A DNA stretch of 64,000 bases, from the NCBI GenBank assembly GCA_019426215.1, contig CM033406.1, positions 6,215,001 to 6,279,000 on the forward strand, in the 5' to 3' direction. A model generated the notes under the pieces. It saw only the letters and a list, made by a program, of their open reading frames with translations, had not been told where the DNA came from and did no database searches. Positions 1 to 10,219 of the stretch are shown piece after piece. Source of the DNA: Buddleja alternifolia. Taxonomy: Eukaryota > Streptophyta > Magnoliopsida > Lamiales > Scrophulariaceae. Each line of letters begins with the position of its first letter. The stretch's first letter is position 1. The translations under genes and the position numbers were made by a program.

Positions 1-3
1 TTA

Positions 4-513
4 GTGATAGTAGATGATTTCTCTCGATTCACTTGGTTGGAATTTCTTTCATCCAAAGATGAGACATGTGACAAGTTAACAACGCTTATTCGACAACTTC
101 AAATATTGAAAAATCTTAAAGTTGCAAGAATAAGAAGCGATCGCGGTACTGAGTTTACTAACAAAATTGTTGAGAAGTTTTGTGTAGAAAATGGAATACA
201 ACATGAGTGTTCTGCTCTCAGAACTCCCCAACAAAATGGTGTTGCTGAGTGCCGGAACCGAACGCTCAAGGAAGCCGCTAGGACAATGTTAGCAGAATCC
301 ATGCTCGCTCCTAGGTTTTGGGCCGAAGCGATCAACACTGCATGTTACACTCAAAATCGATGCATGATCAACAAACAGCATGGGGAAACTCCATATGAAC
401 TGTGGAAGGGACGTAAGCCAAATGTTTCATATTTTCACGTCTTTGATTCTAAATGCTTTATCCATAATAATAGATCCCAAAGTCTAAAGACATTTGATCC
501 TAAAGCGAATTAG
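4..513 (+). pseudogene. pol: S1 pol: integrase core domain fragment
   Basis: Copia-type integrase catalytic core, which joins element cDNA ends to host DNA. Visible DDE residues: Asp in VDDFSR near residue 4, Asp46 in RSDRGTEF and Glu82 in NGVAECRNR, with 35 residues between the second and third. The C-terminal part shows PYELWKGRKPN, typical of Copia integrases. The first Met is internal; the true polyprotein begins outside the window. The frame stops at TAG 511-513, where the S2 copy has a Lys codon, so this is a single-base nonsense change. Homology continues past the stop (GIFLGYAKNG) before a length difference near 600-620 shifts the frame into the RT segment. Confidence 0.9.
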
Positions 514-620
514 GGAATCTTTCTAGGCTACGCCAAGAATGGAATGAATTTTCGCATCCTAAATAAGATCAAATCGAAGGTTGAGGAATCTATTCATGTC
601 AAGAATCGAGTAAGGTTAAT

Positions 621-1734
621 GTGAATGATGTAGGAGTTGAAGATCTATGTCATCAAGCGTCTAAGATTACTATCGATGACAGTGACGACGATGATGAGAT
701 CTCAGTGCCACCTCCTAAGATTACTCGTGAGGTTACTATGGATAATTATGTAAGAAATGCTGATGATCATAAAGAAAGTGATCATCAAGAGCAAACAAGG
801 ATCTGTGAACTTGAAGCGCCTACGCAAGAGGATAGTCAAGCGTGTGATTGTCAAGCGTCTGATAGTCAAGCGTCTGTTCAACCTCTTAACCCTTTCCAAC
901 CAGATAGACTATGGCTGCGTGATCATCCACTTGAGCAAATTATTAGAGATATTGAAGCTCCTGTTAGGACTAGAGCCGCTACGTTCAATGAGGCTATGTT
1001 TGCAAGCTTTTTATCTCACATGGAACCTAAGAAAGTGGATGAAGCGCTAAGCGACCTAAGTTGGATTGAAGCCATGCAAGAAGAGCTTAATCAGTTTGAA
1101 CAAATTAAGGTTTGGACGCTAGTACCAAGGCCAACTCACCGAGGAGTTATTGGAACTAGATGGGTTTATAGAAACAAGATGGATGAGAATGGTATTGTGA
1201 TAAGGAACAAGGCCAGACTCGTAGCACAAAGATATTGCCAAGAAGAGGGTATTGACTTTGATGGGACATACACTCTTGTCACTCGTCTTGAAGCAATCCG
1301 CATGTTTCTAGCGTATGCAGCGTTCAACAAGTTCATGGTGTATCAGATGGACGTGAAGAGTGCTTTCCTGAATGGTAAACTTCAAGAAGAAGTGTATGTG
1401 GAGCAACCACCAGGATTCATCAACAATCATGGTAAGGGTATGGTCTACAAGCTAGACAAAGCACTTTATGGGATTAAGCAAGCACCCCGAGCATGGTGTC
1501 ACAGCATGGCATGACACTCTCTCTATCTTCCTCATTGGTAAAGGCTTTTCAAAAGGCAGCGTTGATATAACGTTATTTAAAATCACCTGTGACGAAGATA
1601 CTCTCTTAGTCCAAATTTATGTTGATGATATTATATTTGGTTCTACTAACAAGCGTCTGTGTGAGAAATGTTCGAAAATGATGCAAGAACAATTTGAAAT
1701 GAGCATGATGGGTGAAATAAGGATTACAAGTTAA
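621..1734 (+). pseudogene. pol: S1 pol: reverse transcriptase (RVT_2), frameshifted
   Basis: Copia RVT_2 reverse transcriptase. The 621-1514 frame starts with an acidic linker, then the [13 protein letters not shown], the first catalytic Asp in [12 protein letters not shown], and [15 protein letters not shown]. About 13 extra bases near 1496-1510 (a local repeat of CATGGTGTCACAG), absent from S2, shift the frame. The RT continues in frame 1468-1734 with the YVDD box at 1618-1629. A second lesion near 1715-1722, about 11 bases missing relative to S2, ends this frame. The Met at 621 is not a genuine start; this is the middle of a gag-pol polyprotein. The catalytic Asp residues survive but no single frame encodes the enzyme. 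Confidence 0.9.
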
Positions 1735-1783
1735 ACAACTCCGTAATGGCATATTTATAAACCAAGCTACATACACAAGAGAT

Positions 1784-2554
1784 ATGATTAAGAAATTTGG
1801 TATAGAAAATGCATCATATTCAAAAATTCCAATGAGCAAAACGCTTAAGTTAGATAAAGATGAAAGTGGAAAGAAAGTTGATATCACTAACTATAGAGGT
1901 ATCATTGGATCACTTCTTTATCTTACTGCTAGTAGACGTGATATTATGTTCTCGGTATCCATGTGTGCACGATTTCAAGCTGATCCTAAAGAGTCACACT
2001 TAAGTGTTGCCAAGAAGATCCTTATATACCTAAAAGGCACACAAAATGTGGGCTTATGGTATCCAAGGGACTCTCCTTTTGAACTAATTGGTTACTCAGA
2101 TGCAGATTTTGCAGGTTGCAAAATAGATCGTAAGAGTACTAGTGGTACATGTCAATTTCTAGGTGATACGTTAGTTTCATGGCATAGTAAGAAACAACAA
2201 TCCATAGCTACCTCCATAGCCGAAGCTGAGTATGTAGCTGCAGGAAGTTGTTGTGCACAAGTGTTATGGATGATGCAACAACTTAGGGATTATGGAATAA
2301 TCCTAGGTCCAACCCCCATTCATTGTGATAACCAAAGCGCTCTAGCCATGACTCAAAACCCTGTTTTTCATTCCAGAACCAAACACATTGACATTAGATA
2401 CCATTTTCTTCGTGACCACGTTCAAAAGAAAGATATCTCCATGCACTTCATTGGAACTGACAAACAATTGGCAGATATCTTCACTAAAGCACTCAACGAA
2501 CAACGTTTTCTCACTTTGAGAAGTGAATTAGGTATGATTGATTTAAACGCTTAA
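1784..2554 (+). pseudogene. pol: S1 pol: RT connection and RNase H domain
   Basis: C-terminal part of the Copia polyprotein. RNase H removes the RNA template during reverse transcription. Visible: SLLYLTASRRDIMF (RT connection), then GYSDADFAG, AEAEYVAAGS and HCDNQSALAMTQNP, which carry the Asp, Glu and Asp metal ligands, then HIDIRYHFLRD and ADIFTKALNEQRF. It ends at the TAA after MIDLNA, the same end as S2. This 256-residue stretch is uninterrupted, but upstream frameshifts disconnect it from the rest of pol. The ATG at 1784 is an internal Met (MIKKFG in both copies), not a start. Confidence 0.9.
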
Positions 2555-3364
2555 TCATTTTGCATCATATTTTATTAGACATATAATTTAGGGGGAATCC
2601 ACTTGATTTATGTCTAAAAGATTTTCATAATTGGTACAAGTTATCAAATGTAGGGGGAACCTTAAAGTTGTACTTAACCATAACTGCAAGCGTCAATGAT
2701 CAAAATTTTCAGATGCATGATCATCAACGCTCAGTATTACTTATGTATAAAATATTGGACGCTTTTCAATCCTAAGCGTCTAATTTTCAAATGATATATC
2801 AACTAGTGGTATCAGTTAAGCGTTGAACCAATTCCATTCAACTCTTAATATAAAAATGTTTTTAACAGTCATGCATAAATTTTACAAGCCTTTTAAAGTA
2901 GTGGGTAGACTCAAAAGTCTATTTTGTACTCTACTCGCACGCTTCTATCACATCAAACTGGCGGGTAATCAAAATTTTTAAAATGACGATTCAGAGATAT
3001 TACGTGTTTGTGTACGTGTCAGTGTACCATCAGGCGCGTGTGCTACACTCTGAAAATACCAAACGTTTTCTTTTCATTTTTTTTAAACTCGGATGTCAAA
3101 TCATTATATATGAGAATTACCAAATGTAACTTCTCTCTCTTACACAAAACTCGCGTCCGCAGTTAATGAATTTATGGCTGAGATTAAAAAGTCCTTACGC
3201 GTGTCTAAATCCTACAGAGACTAGAGAACACAAGTTTCAAAATTCTTTACTGTGTCATTTAAAACACAATTTCTGCAGAAAAATCATTCACTTTCACTCA
3301 AAAAAATTTTCAAATTTCTCTCTCTCAAAGCAAAAGAAAATCTCAGTTCACTATACTTTAAAAA
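2555..3364 (+). other. S1 pol to env-like spacer with two polypurine-like tracts
   Basis: No convincing gene. It holds TTTAGGGGGAAT at 2587-2598 and TAGGGGGAA at 2651-2659, matched in S2 at 33634-33645 and 33699-33710. Such repeated polypurine tracts downstream of pol are characteristic of Sireviruses. Several AGCGTC-type motifs also lie here (for example after 2690, 2760 and 2775). An ORF at 3166-3420 has no counterpart in S2 and looks like chance. Confidence 0.7.
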
Positions 3365-4303
3365 ATAGCACCAAAGAAAGCTTCATCTACTTCTACCGAG
3401 TCTATCATCAAGGTTACTGAAGGCCTTGTTGTCGATTGGAAATTCTTGTATGATCAACCCCAGATCAACCTGCATGATATGATGGATACTGTTACAAAGG
3501 CTGGACTCAAGAATTTCTTAACACAGTACTCATACTTATTTCCGACGGAAGTTGATACTTTCTGGACGACTGCAAAACTCTCGGAGGACAAGAAGTCTAT
3601 CTCTTGCCTCCTCCCCATGTCCAAGAAAGAGCCAGCAAAAGAATTTGTGTTGACTGCTGACTCCATTGCAAAGAACTTCAATCATCCTAATGAAGGTGAT
3701 GCACTGGATAGTGTCACTCTGGCACAAACCAAAGAAGCATGGACAGTTATGAGGGCGTACGATGGTGTACCCTACACCCAGCACTTTGAAAAGAAAGATC
3801 TGGTATCTCAGTACAGACTGTTGGCTGATTTCTGCAGTAAGATTATTGAATGCAGAGTGGGCACATTTGATAAGGTCAACCCCACACAATTTCAAATGAT
3901 GACTGTTATACTCCTCTCCATCAAAATCAACTGGAGTGAGTACATCTTTGGAAGGTTTAGGGACTGTCTGAACACCCCAAATAAACCGTATGGTCTTGTT
4001 TTGAGTGACCTTCTGTACAGATCAGACTGTGTTTACTCATCTAGTCTCCCGCTGAATAAAACCAAGTTTTTGGGAAGAAGGATTCTGACCAATCTATTCA
4101 ACCCTCCCAAAGTTGGTGGTGCTGCTAAACCAATTTCTAAGCGTCAAACTGTACGTGAAGCGTCTGATGAAGAGGCTAAGCGTCCTCCTGCTCAAGCGCT
4201 CAAACTCGTTGAAGGAGTCAACGTGAAGAAAATCTTCAAGCGTTCCAGGACAAGCAAGCGTCGAGGTGCTCCTGTTCCTGAAGAGCCTGAGTGTTGCTGT
4301 TGA
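3365..4303 (+). pseudogene. S1 env-like ORF (type alpha), N-terminal part; start codon lost
   Basis: Sirevirus extra ORF, called env-like only because of its place after pol. By alignment to the S2 start (MAPPKSS at 34351), translation should begin at 3365, where the codon is ATA rather than ATG. The frame is open from there to 4303. Shared blocks with S2: LxDWxF..., FLTQYSYLFPTE, KSISCLLPMSK, then CSKIIECRVGTFDKVN, KINWSEYIFGRF and KPYGLVLSDLL. I see no signal peptide or hydrophobic membrane segment. The end is basic (KKIFKRSRTSKRR), which would suit nucleic-acid or nuclear association, but that is inference. A frameshift near 4270-4300 moves the frame into the next segment. Confidence 0.7.
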
Positions 4304-4715
4304 GACAAGTTCTCAGGGTAAGTTTATTTCTTCCCACAACATTCCTATTCCTACATCTGTAGAAGATCCTGCTCTTATAGAGGATAGTTCATATGTTACA
4401 GCTTTAGTTCCAGCTGCTGTTGAAGCATCAACAGATGTCAATCTAGATGTTGGGATGACAGAAGTTGTGGCGATTGCCAAAGACGTTGCCGTAGAAGCTA
4501 CTGCAATTGAAACTGAGGAACCTGCTCTCAAAGAGGTTCAGTCATCAATCCCTGTTCCGGCTAAAACAGAGGCACGCTCAGAAGGTCAGAGCGTTGCTGA
4601 AGATGTTACAAAGCCAAGGCACTTCTTCCAACTGGACACGCTGAAGACGATTGATCATTCAATCAACTACATGAAGACAGATATATTGCTGCTGAGAATG
4701 AGATTGCCCTGCTGA
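4266..4715 (+). pseudogene. S1 env-like ORF (alpha), acidic Val/Ala/Glu-rich linker
   Basis: Continuation of the env-like ORF in another frame. Composition is low-complexity, rich in Val, Ala, Glu and Ser, with runs like VAVEATAIETEEPA. It resembles the linker that follows the first and second introns in type-beta copies. A donor-like CAGG|GTAAGT at 4314-4323 (GT at 4318) matches the first donor of S2. Here the sequence after it stays open, and no acceptor at a usual plant intron distance is clear, so splicing of this copy is uncertain. It ends in a frameshift or stop before the block starting at 4745. Confidence 0.6.
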
Positions 4716-4744
4716 TTGACATCGACAATAAAATTAGGGATTTA

Positions 4745-6080
4745 GTGTTTAACACTGAGATGACAGAAATTGAGAGGAAATATTATATGGCCATTCAACT
4801 ACAAAAAACTCCTGGTCAAATACCATCCTCTCTCATTCTTCAACAAGACAGACAAGGAGGAACAACTCCTATATGTGATGTGGATCTGGCGTATTACCTC
4901 GACTATGACCACAGCAAGTCTACAGGTTTTGCTCTCAGGGACTACATTATTCGTGTCTATGAGCCACTTCGCCCTAGCTTTCTCAATCCATCAGAGGCAG
5001 TCTTGAACCGAGAAGGCTACACACACTTTCCTCACATTGCCAATAGTCCTGAAAATCTATCTTTGGTCAATCCACTTCGCCTATGGAAAAATAAAGCAGT
5101 TCATGGCAGTGAGCGTCTCGAATCTCTCATAGATATGATCCAGATTGAAGCTGATGCATATTTTGATAGCGTCTGGAATGCCAACTACCAGCCTGATTGA
5201 TATCACTTTGAATCTATCAGAGACATTCACCATGAAGGCATTAGAGCTATTGTCAACGCTGGCACAAACTACTGCATGAACAAAGTCAATTGGGTTGAAG
5301 CGTACGTGGGAAACAAGTACACTTTCTCAAAATTAGTTCAAGCTCCCCATTTGTTTGGCATAGGCATGCATGACAAGAAGAGTCATTTCGCCAAGTATTG
5401 CCTGGAGAAGCGTCAACAGAGAGTTGGACCTGTTCTTAAGCTCCCACTAATTAGACATCAAATTGAACAATGTCTGCGTCAAGAGCTTCACAGATTGTCC
5501 ATTACTACATTTCAACGCTCAAGCGTCTACCAGTGGCAGTACTCAAATTACTAGTCTGAATTTTGCTCGCAGCCACTGCGAAGATAATTTTAACTTGGTA
5601 GTGAAGATTATGACTCCATTATCTCATTTCGAAAAAATCTTCACTACCTATCTCAGACAATGGAATGGCTCCGTCATCAATTCATTTCGAGGATATCCAC
5701 TGCTCCCTTCTATCCGCAAAGAGGTACTTAATCAATATGAATTCGTCTTCTCACTGCTAGAAAGAAATCAGGGACTAGCTCAAGCGATCTATCCATATTT
5801 AGAAGAGTACTATGCTGCTTACTTGCCTAAAGATCAGCATCTCAAGTCTCTTTCCTCTGATTGCTTGATTGGATTTTCTAGAAATTACTCCCCAGTTTCC
5901 ATTTTCTCTATCTGTCAAGCGCCAAACAAAATCTTTCCGCATCATGTGCCTGATATCATTGGTCCCATGCACATCCGGGCCATTGATAGTCCTCTTCACA
6001 CATTTATTTCTGGCTCTTGCTATTCTAGATCCAGACTCACTGAACGTTTGGAAGTTCATCCACTTCTCTTGCTGATGTAG
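4745..6080 (+). pseudogene. S1 env-like ORF (alpha), conserved central domain, broken
   Basis: Three frame pieces (4745-5200, 5276-5554, 5463-6080) make up one conserved domain. They match the Y1 copy at 7834-8730, which reads in one frame. Recognisable blocks: VNWVEAYVG...YTFSKLVQAP, HDKKSHFAKYCLEKRQQRVGP, RHQIEQCLRQELHRLSI, FRGYPLLPSIRKEVLNQYEF and LERNQGLAQAIYPYLEEYY. The type-beta copies have the same order of motifs (WAEDFILHLHSIDEMIRYP, RREYSLFLLQRRESLVGPI) with low identity. No known enzymatic motif is visible and function is unknown. A TGA at 5198-5200 and a frameshift between 5463 and 5554 break it. Confidence 0.65.
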
Positions 6081-7336
6081 CAAATTGGAACTTCCAATTC
6101 GATGACTTTCGCCAAACAGAGTCAGCGCTAGAGGAAGCCCCTGCTAAGGCAATTGAAGCGTCCACTTCTGAAGTTGCCAGTATTCCAGCATCTGCTGAAG
6201 AACCTGTTCAAGCGTCTCAACCAGAGGATATTCCTGATGCTCCTGAACCTGTTGCTGCTGATATTGCTGAGGATCTCTCTCTTGACATACACGATACTTT
6301 CATTGATCCAGCGTATCAAGTTCCCATTGACTCTCTCAAACACTCATCCAGATTCAAGCGACCGACTCCTCAAACGGTTCAATCAGATGAGAGTCAATCT
6401 TTTAGTCCTTTGCTCAAATCTGTTCCAGAGGATATCAGTGCTCATGCTACTCAGAATGAAGAATCCCTTCACTGGATTAAAGAAGATTTGTCAAAGATTG
6501 AGTCTCACGTTAGGAGCGCTCAGATTGCTCATATGCGTAGCTCAGCTCAAGCGGCTGTTGGTGAGTGCAGACAAGTTTTTCAAAACATGCATGATGCCAC
6601 TCACGCCAATCAACTAGCCATGAAAGAAGAGTTATAAAAGTGCCTCGACACCCTAGAGACATCTCTGAATGATGCGACCAGCGCCAAGCTTCTCACACTG
6701 CAGGAACGCTTCAACAAGCGTTTGGACAACATCTCAGACTCTATGTCTCAGATTGCTCATCAGGTAAGTTTACTTACAGAACACTTTCTGAAGTCTGATG
6801 ATGGCAATAAGGGGGAAGAGAAGAAGAAAGGAGAAAAGAGGAAAGCGTCTAGTTCAAGAGCTTAAGAGCCTCCGCCTCTTAAGCGTCAAGTCTTAACCTC
6901 TCCTTCTGCGCTAAGTCTCCCATCTTGGATAACTGCTTTTAAAGTAAGTGACTCTGCTGGAGCGCCTAGTAGAACACTAAGGGAACCTCCAAGAGCACTA
7001 TATCCAAATCTACCAATACCTACAAGAGCAATGTTAGAACAGTTTGACATCCCTCTTCAAAGAGCATCCATTCCAGAACCTTCAGATCTAAGAATATTAG
7101 CTAAAGAGAGGCAGATGTCTGACTTCATCCGAACTTTCAGAATTTGCCTTAGGTATATTGGTATTGATCCAACTGATCGGGATAAACACTTTACTGCTTT
7201 CAAGAAGAGACAACAAGAAGAAAATAAGCTCATAATCAACAAAGATCATGAAGCGATGATGACCTTGGAAGATAATCTGACTGAAGCTATCCGAGCTGAA
7301 ATGCCCAAGCGATACAAAGTTAGATCAAGTCATTAA
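6081..7336 (+). pseudogene. S1 env-like ORF (alpha), coiled-coil and C-terminal domain, broken
   Basis: The C-terminal third of the env-like ORF, in fragments (best open stretches 6410-6637 and 7031-7336). It aligns with 8730-9989 of Y1, which is much less damaged. The region around 6470-6790 encodes a heptad-rich stretch (coiled coil likely), then a Lys/Arg-Ser tract and the C-terminal block RILA-type ERQMSDFIRTFRICLRYIGIDP...EAIRAEMPKRYKV. Stops at 6635-6637 and near 6865 interrupt it. Coiled coils in this ORF are a reported Sirevirus trait. Whether the protein ever served in cell-to-cell or extracellular transfer cannot be judged here. Confidence 0.6.
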
Positions 7337-7567
7337 AGCTTTTTGATTTCCATTATCTATATTCTTGTCTCTTATATATTTTTTTTGGTTGTAAAAATGC
7401 TTGTAATCTTTGATATATATAAAATGCATTTTTTTTCAGCTGAAACATCTCGTTGAAGCGGAACTAACTTTAACTAACCGTATCTAATCAAAGCTAACTT
7501 TTATTGTGGCTGTCTAACTCTTGAACTATAAAAGAGTAAGTATTGCCATCATCAAAGAGTGGGAAAT

Positions 7568-7833
7568 TGTTAGGAATTTGTTAGATGTTTTGATGATGAC
7601 AATTAGGACTTTTTGTTAGACCACAAAATATGTAAGTTTGTTTTCAGCTTTGAAGCGTTAGATTTGTAATAGGCTTTGTTTTATTTTTATTTTAGATTGT
7701 TAGGTTAAGTTGTCTTAGACTGAGCGTCCAAAACCATAATTTTAATACGAATCTTTTTGAAGTCGAAAAAGACTTCAGGGTTTATTCAACCCCTCTCCTT
7801 CTAGACCCTTTCGTATGCCACTTGGGACCAACA
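7568..7833 (+). repeat. S1 3' LTR with large internal deletion
   Basis: Begins TGTTAGGAATTTG after a purine-rich tract and ends GGGACCAACA. Compared with the Y1 LTR (10220-11774) it lacks about 1.3 kb: sequence jumps from the GACTGAGC equivalent of about 10400 to the AGCGTCC equivalent of about 11665. The breakpoint sits in an AGC-containing overlap, which fits short-homology deletion. The last 95 bases with the conserved fold are kept, but the promoter region is lost. Confidence 0.85.
7745..7816 (+). promoter_or_regulatory. Conserved three-stem fold at S1 LTR end
   Basis: Outer stem ATACGAA (7745-7751) with TTCGTAT (7810-7816). Hairpin 1 is GAAGTC/GACTTC (7759-7764 with 7771-7776). Hairpin 2 is GGGTTTA/TAGACCC (7778-7784 with 7802-7808) with one G-U type pair. 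Same layout in all five Sirevirus LTRs of the window. Confidence 0.65.
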
Positions 7834-9989
7834 ATGTCTTTGAATCTATCAGAGATATTCATCCTGAAGGCATTTGAGCTATGGTCAACGCTGGACCAGA
7901 CTACTATTTGACTGAAGTCAACTGGGTCGAAGCGTATGTGGGTCGTCGATATACTTTCACAGAATTAGTTCAAGCTCCCTACTTATTTGGCATAGGCATG
8001 CATGACAAGAAGCGTCAATTCGCCAAGTATTGCCTAACAAAGCGTCAACAGAGAGTTGGACCTGTTCTTAAGCTCCCAATCATTCGACATCAGATTGAGC
8101 AGTGTTTGCGTCAAGAGCTTCACAGATTGTCCATTACTCCTCTCTATTTCAACACTCAAACATCTACTAGTGGCAGTTCTTCTGTATCTTGCTTGAATCT
8201 CGCTCCAAGCCACTGCGAAGATAATCTTAGATTGATGGTGAAGATTATGACTCCCCTATCTCTTTTTGACAGCATCTTCACTGCAAATCTCAGACAGTGG
8301 AACGGCTCAGGACTTTACTCATTTCGAGGATATCCATTGCTCCCTTATATTCGCAAAGAGGTACTCAATCACTATGAGTTTGTCCTCTCACTGCTGGAAA
8401 GAAATCAGGGACTGGCTCAAGCTATCTATCCTTATCTAGAAGAATACTACAATTCGTACCTACCTGAATCTCAACGTCTCCCACATCTTCCAACAGATAG
8501 ATTGATTGGATTTTCTAGAGATTGCTGCCCAGATGCAATTTTCTCTATCTGCCAAGCGTCGTCCAAAGTCTTCCCGTATCATGTACTGGATATCATTCGT
8601 CCCATATACATCAGGACCATAAATAGTCCACTTCGCACATTCATTCAAGGTACTTGCCTTCCTCTTCAACATCTGACTGAACTTCTGGAAGCCGCTTCCA
8701 ATTCTTTTGTCGCTGCAGCAAATTGGAACTTCCACTTCGATGATTTTTGCCAACCAGAGTCAGTGCTTGAAGACGAATCTACTAAGATGGTTGAAGTGTT
8801 TGAACCAACAGAAGTCACAAGTATTCCAGCGTCTGCTGAAGAACCAGTTCAAGCCTCTCCACCAGAGGATATTTTTTACGCTCCTGAACTCATTGATTCA
8901 GTTACTGCTGATAGTGTTGAGGATCTCTCAATTGATGTACGTGGTATAATTTTTGATCCTGCATATCAAGCTCCTCTTGACTCACTCAAGCATACTTCCA
9001 GATTCAAGCGACCGGCTCCTCAAGCAGTTCCATCGGATGTGAGTCAAACGTTTGGACCTTTGCTAAAATCTGTATTAGAGGAGATAAGTAGTTACGCTAC
9101 TCAGAATGAAGAATCTCTTCACTAGATCAAGACCAATTTAGCAAAGATTAAATCCCAAATCTTGAACGCTCAAATAGGTCATATGAAAGGTTCTGCTCAA
9201 GCGGCTGTTGGTGAGTGTCAAAAAGAATTTCAAGAAATGAGTGACGCTACTCGAGCCAACCAACTAGCCCTGAAAGAACAATTTGAAAAGCGTCTAGACT
9301 CCGTAGAGACCTCATTGAATGATGCTACCAGTGCTAAGATCCTCGCTTTGCAGGAACATTTCGACAAGCGTCTGGATGATTTTACAGATTCTATGTCTCA
9401 AATTGCTCATCAGGTCAGTTTACTCACAGAACATTTTCTGAAAAATGATGATGGCAATAAGGGGGAAGAGAAAAGGAAAGGGAAGCTGAGGAGAGCGTCG
9501 AGTTCAAGTGCTCAAGAACCTCCTCCGCCTTCGAAGCGTCAACTACTATCTCCTCCTTCTGCGCTAAGTCTTCCATCTTGGATAACTGCTGTTGGGATAA
9601 GTGATTCTGCTGGAACGCCTAGTAGAAAGCTAAGAGAACCTCCAAGAGCACTGTATCCAAATCTACCAATACCTTCTCGGGCACTGCTTGAACAGTTTGA
9701 CATCTCTCTTAAAACAGCATCTATTCCAGAACCCACAGATCCAAGAATTTTAGCTGAAGAGAGGCAGATGTCTGACTTCAACCGAACTTTCAGAATTTGC
9801 CTAAGGTATATTGGTATTGACCCAACTAATTGGGACAAGCACTTTGCTGCTTTCAAGAAGAGACAAAAGGAAGAAAATAATCTCATAATCGACAAAGATC
9901 ATGAAGCGATGATGACTTTGGAAGATAACCTAACTGAGGCTATTCGAGCTGAAATGCCCAAGCGATACAAAGTTAGACCAAGTCATTAA
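7834..9989 (+). pseudogene. Y1 env-like ORF (alpha), C-terminal two thirds, two stops only
   Basis: The best preserved alpha copy: one reading frame from 7834 to TAA 9987-9989, interrupted only by TGA near 7875 (Arg codon in S1) and TAG near 9124 (Trp in S1). Order: conserved domain (VNWVEAYVG, RQQRVGPVLKLP, FRGYPLLPYIRKEV, LERNQGLAQAIYPYLEEYY), an acidic Pro/Ser/Ala linker (about 8745-8990), FKRPAP, a long heptad-rich stretch (9160-9440, ANQLALKEQFEKRLDSVETS and following), a basic Lys/Arg/Ser patch (about 9450-9540), and the C-terminal block ERQMSDFNRTFRICLRYIGIDP...PKRYKV. No membrane helix or secretion signal is visible, so env-like is positional only. The N-terminal part was separated by the S1 insertion. 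Confidence 0.72.
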
Positions 9990-10205
9990 AGTTTCTTTGA
10001 TTTACATTATCTATATTCTTGTCTCGTATGAAACTTTTGTTCAGTTGTAAAAATGCGTGTAATCATCGATATATAAAATACTTTTTTCAGCTGAAACATC
10101 TCGTTGAAGCGTAACTAACTTTAACTAACGTTATCTAACCAAAGCTAACTTTTATTTTTGGCTGTCTAACTCTTGAACTATAAAAGAGTAAGTATTGCCA
10201 TCATC

Positions 10206-10219
10206 AAAAAGGGGGGAAT
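10206..10219 (+). promoter_or_regulatory. Polypurine tract of Y1
   Basis: AAAAAGGGGGGAAT directly before the LTR start at 10220. It is the plus-strand primer site and is preceded by ATCATC, as in S2 (40506-40519). Confidence 0.8.

Larger units (their letters stand above)
1..7833 (+). mobile_element. Sirevirus S1 (Ty1/Copia LTR retrotransposon), 5' part outside window
   Basis: Order seen: integrase core, reverse transcriptase, RNase H, a spacer with polypurine-like tracts, a long env-like ORF (type alpha), a polypurine tract, then an internally deleted 3' LTR. An additional ORF behind a Copia pol, several polypurine-like tracts and an LTR ending GGGACCAACA are Sirevirus traits. The 5' LTR and gag would lie left of base 1. 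Coding regions carry nonsense codons and frameshifts, so this copy is dead. Its right edge is an exact LTR end (7833), followed at once by env-like sequence of another Sirevirus (Y1), as expected if S1 had inserted into Y1. Confidence 0.88.

Noticed and set aside
2817..2825. TGGTATCAG resembling a tRNA primer site
   Set aside because: Only nine bases match, no LTR end precedes it, and it lies in the pol-env spacer of S1.
3166..3420. ORF of 84 codons just before the env-like gene
   Set aside because: No counterpart in S2 and low-complexity composition. The env-like frame starting at 3365 explains the region.
7834..9989. True viral envelope glycoprotein
   Set aside because: No signal peptide, hydrophobic fusion or membrane segment, or Cys pattern. 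Only coiled-coil, acidic and basic tracts are seen, so env-like is a positional label.
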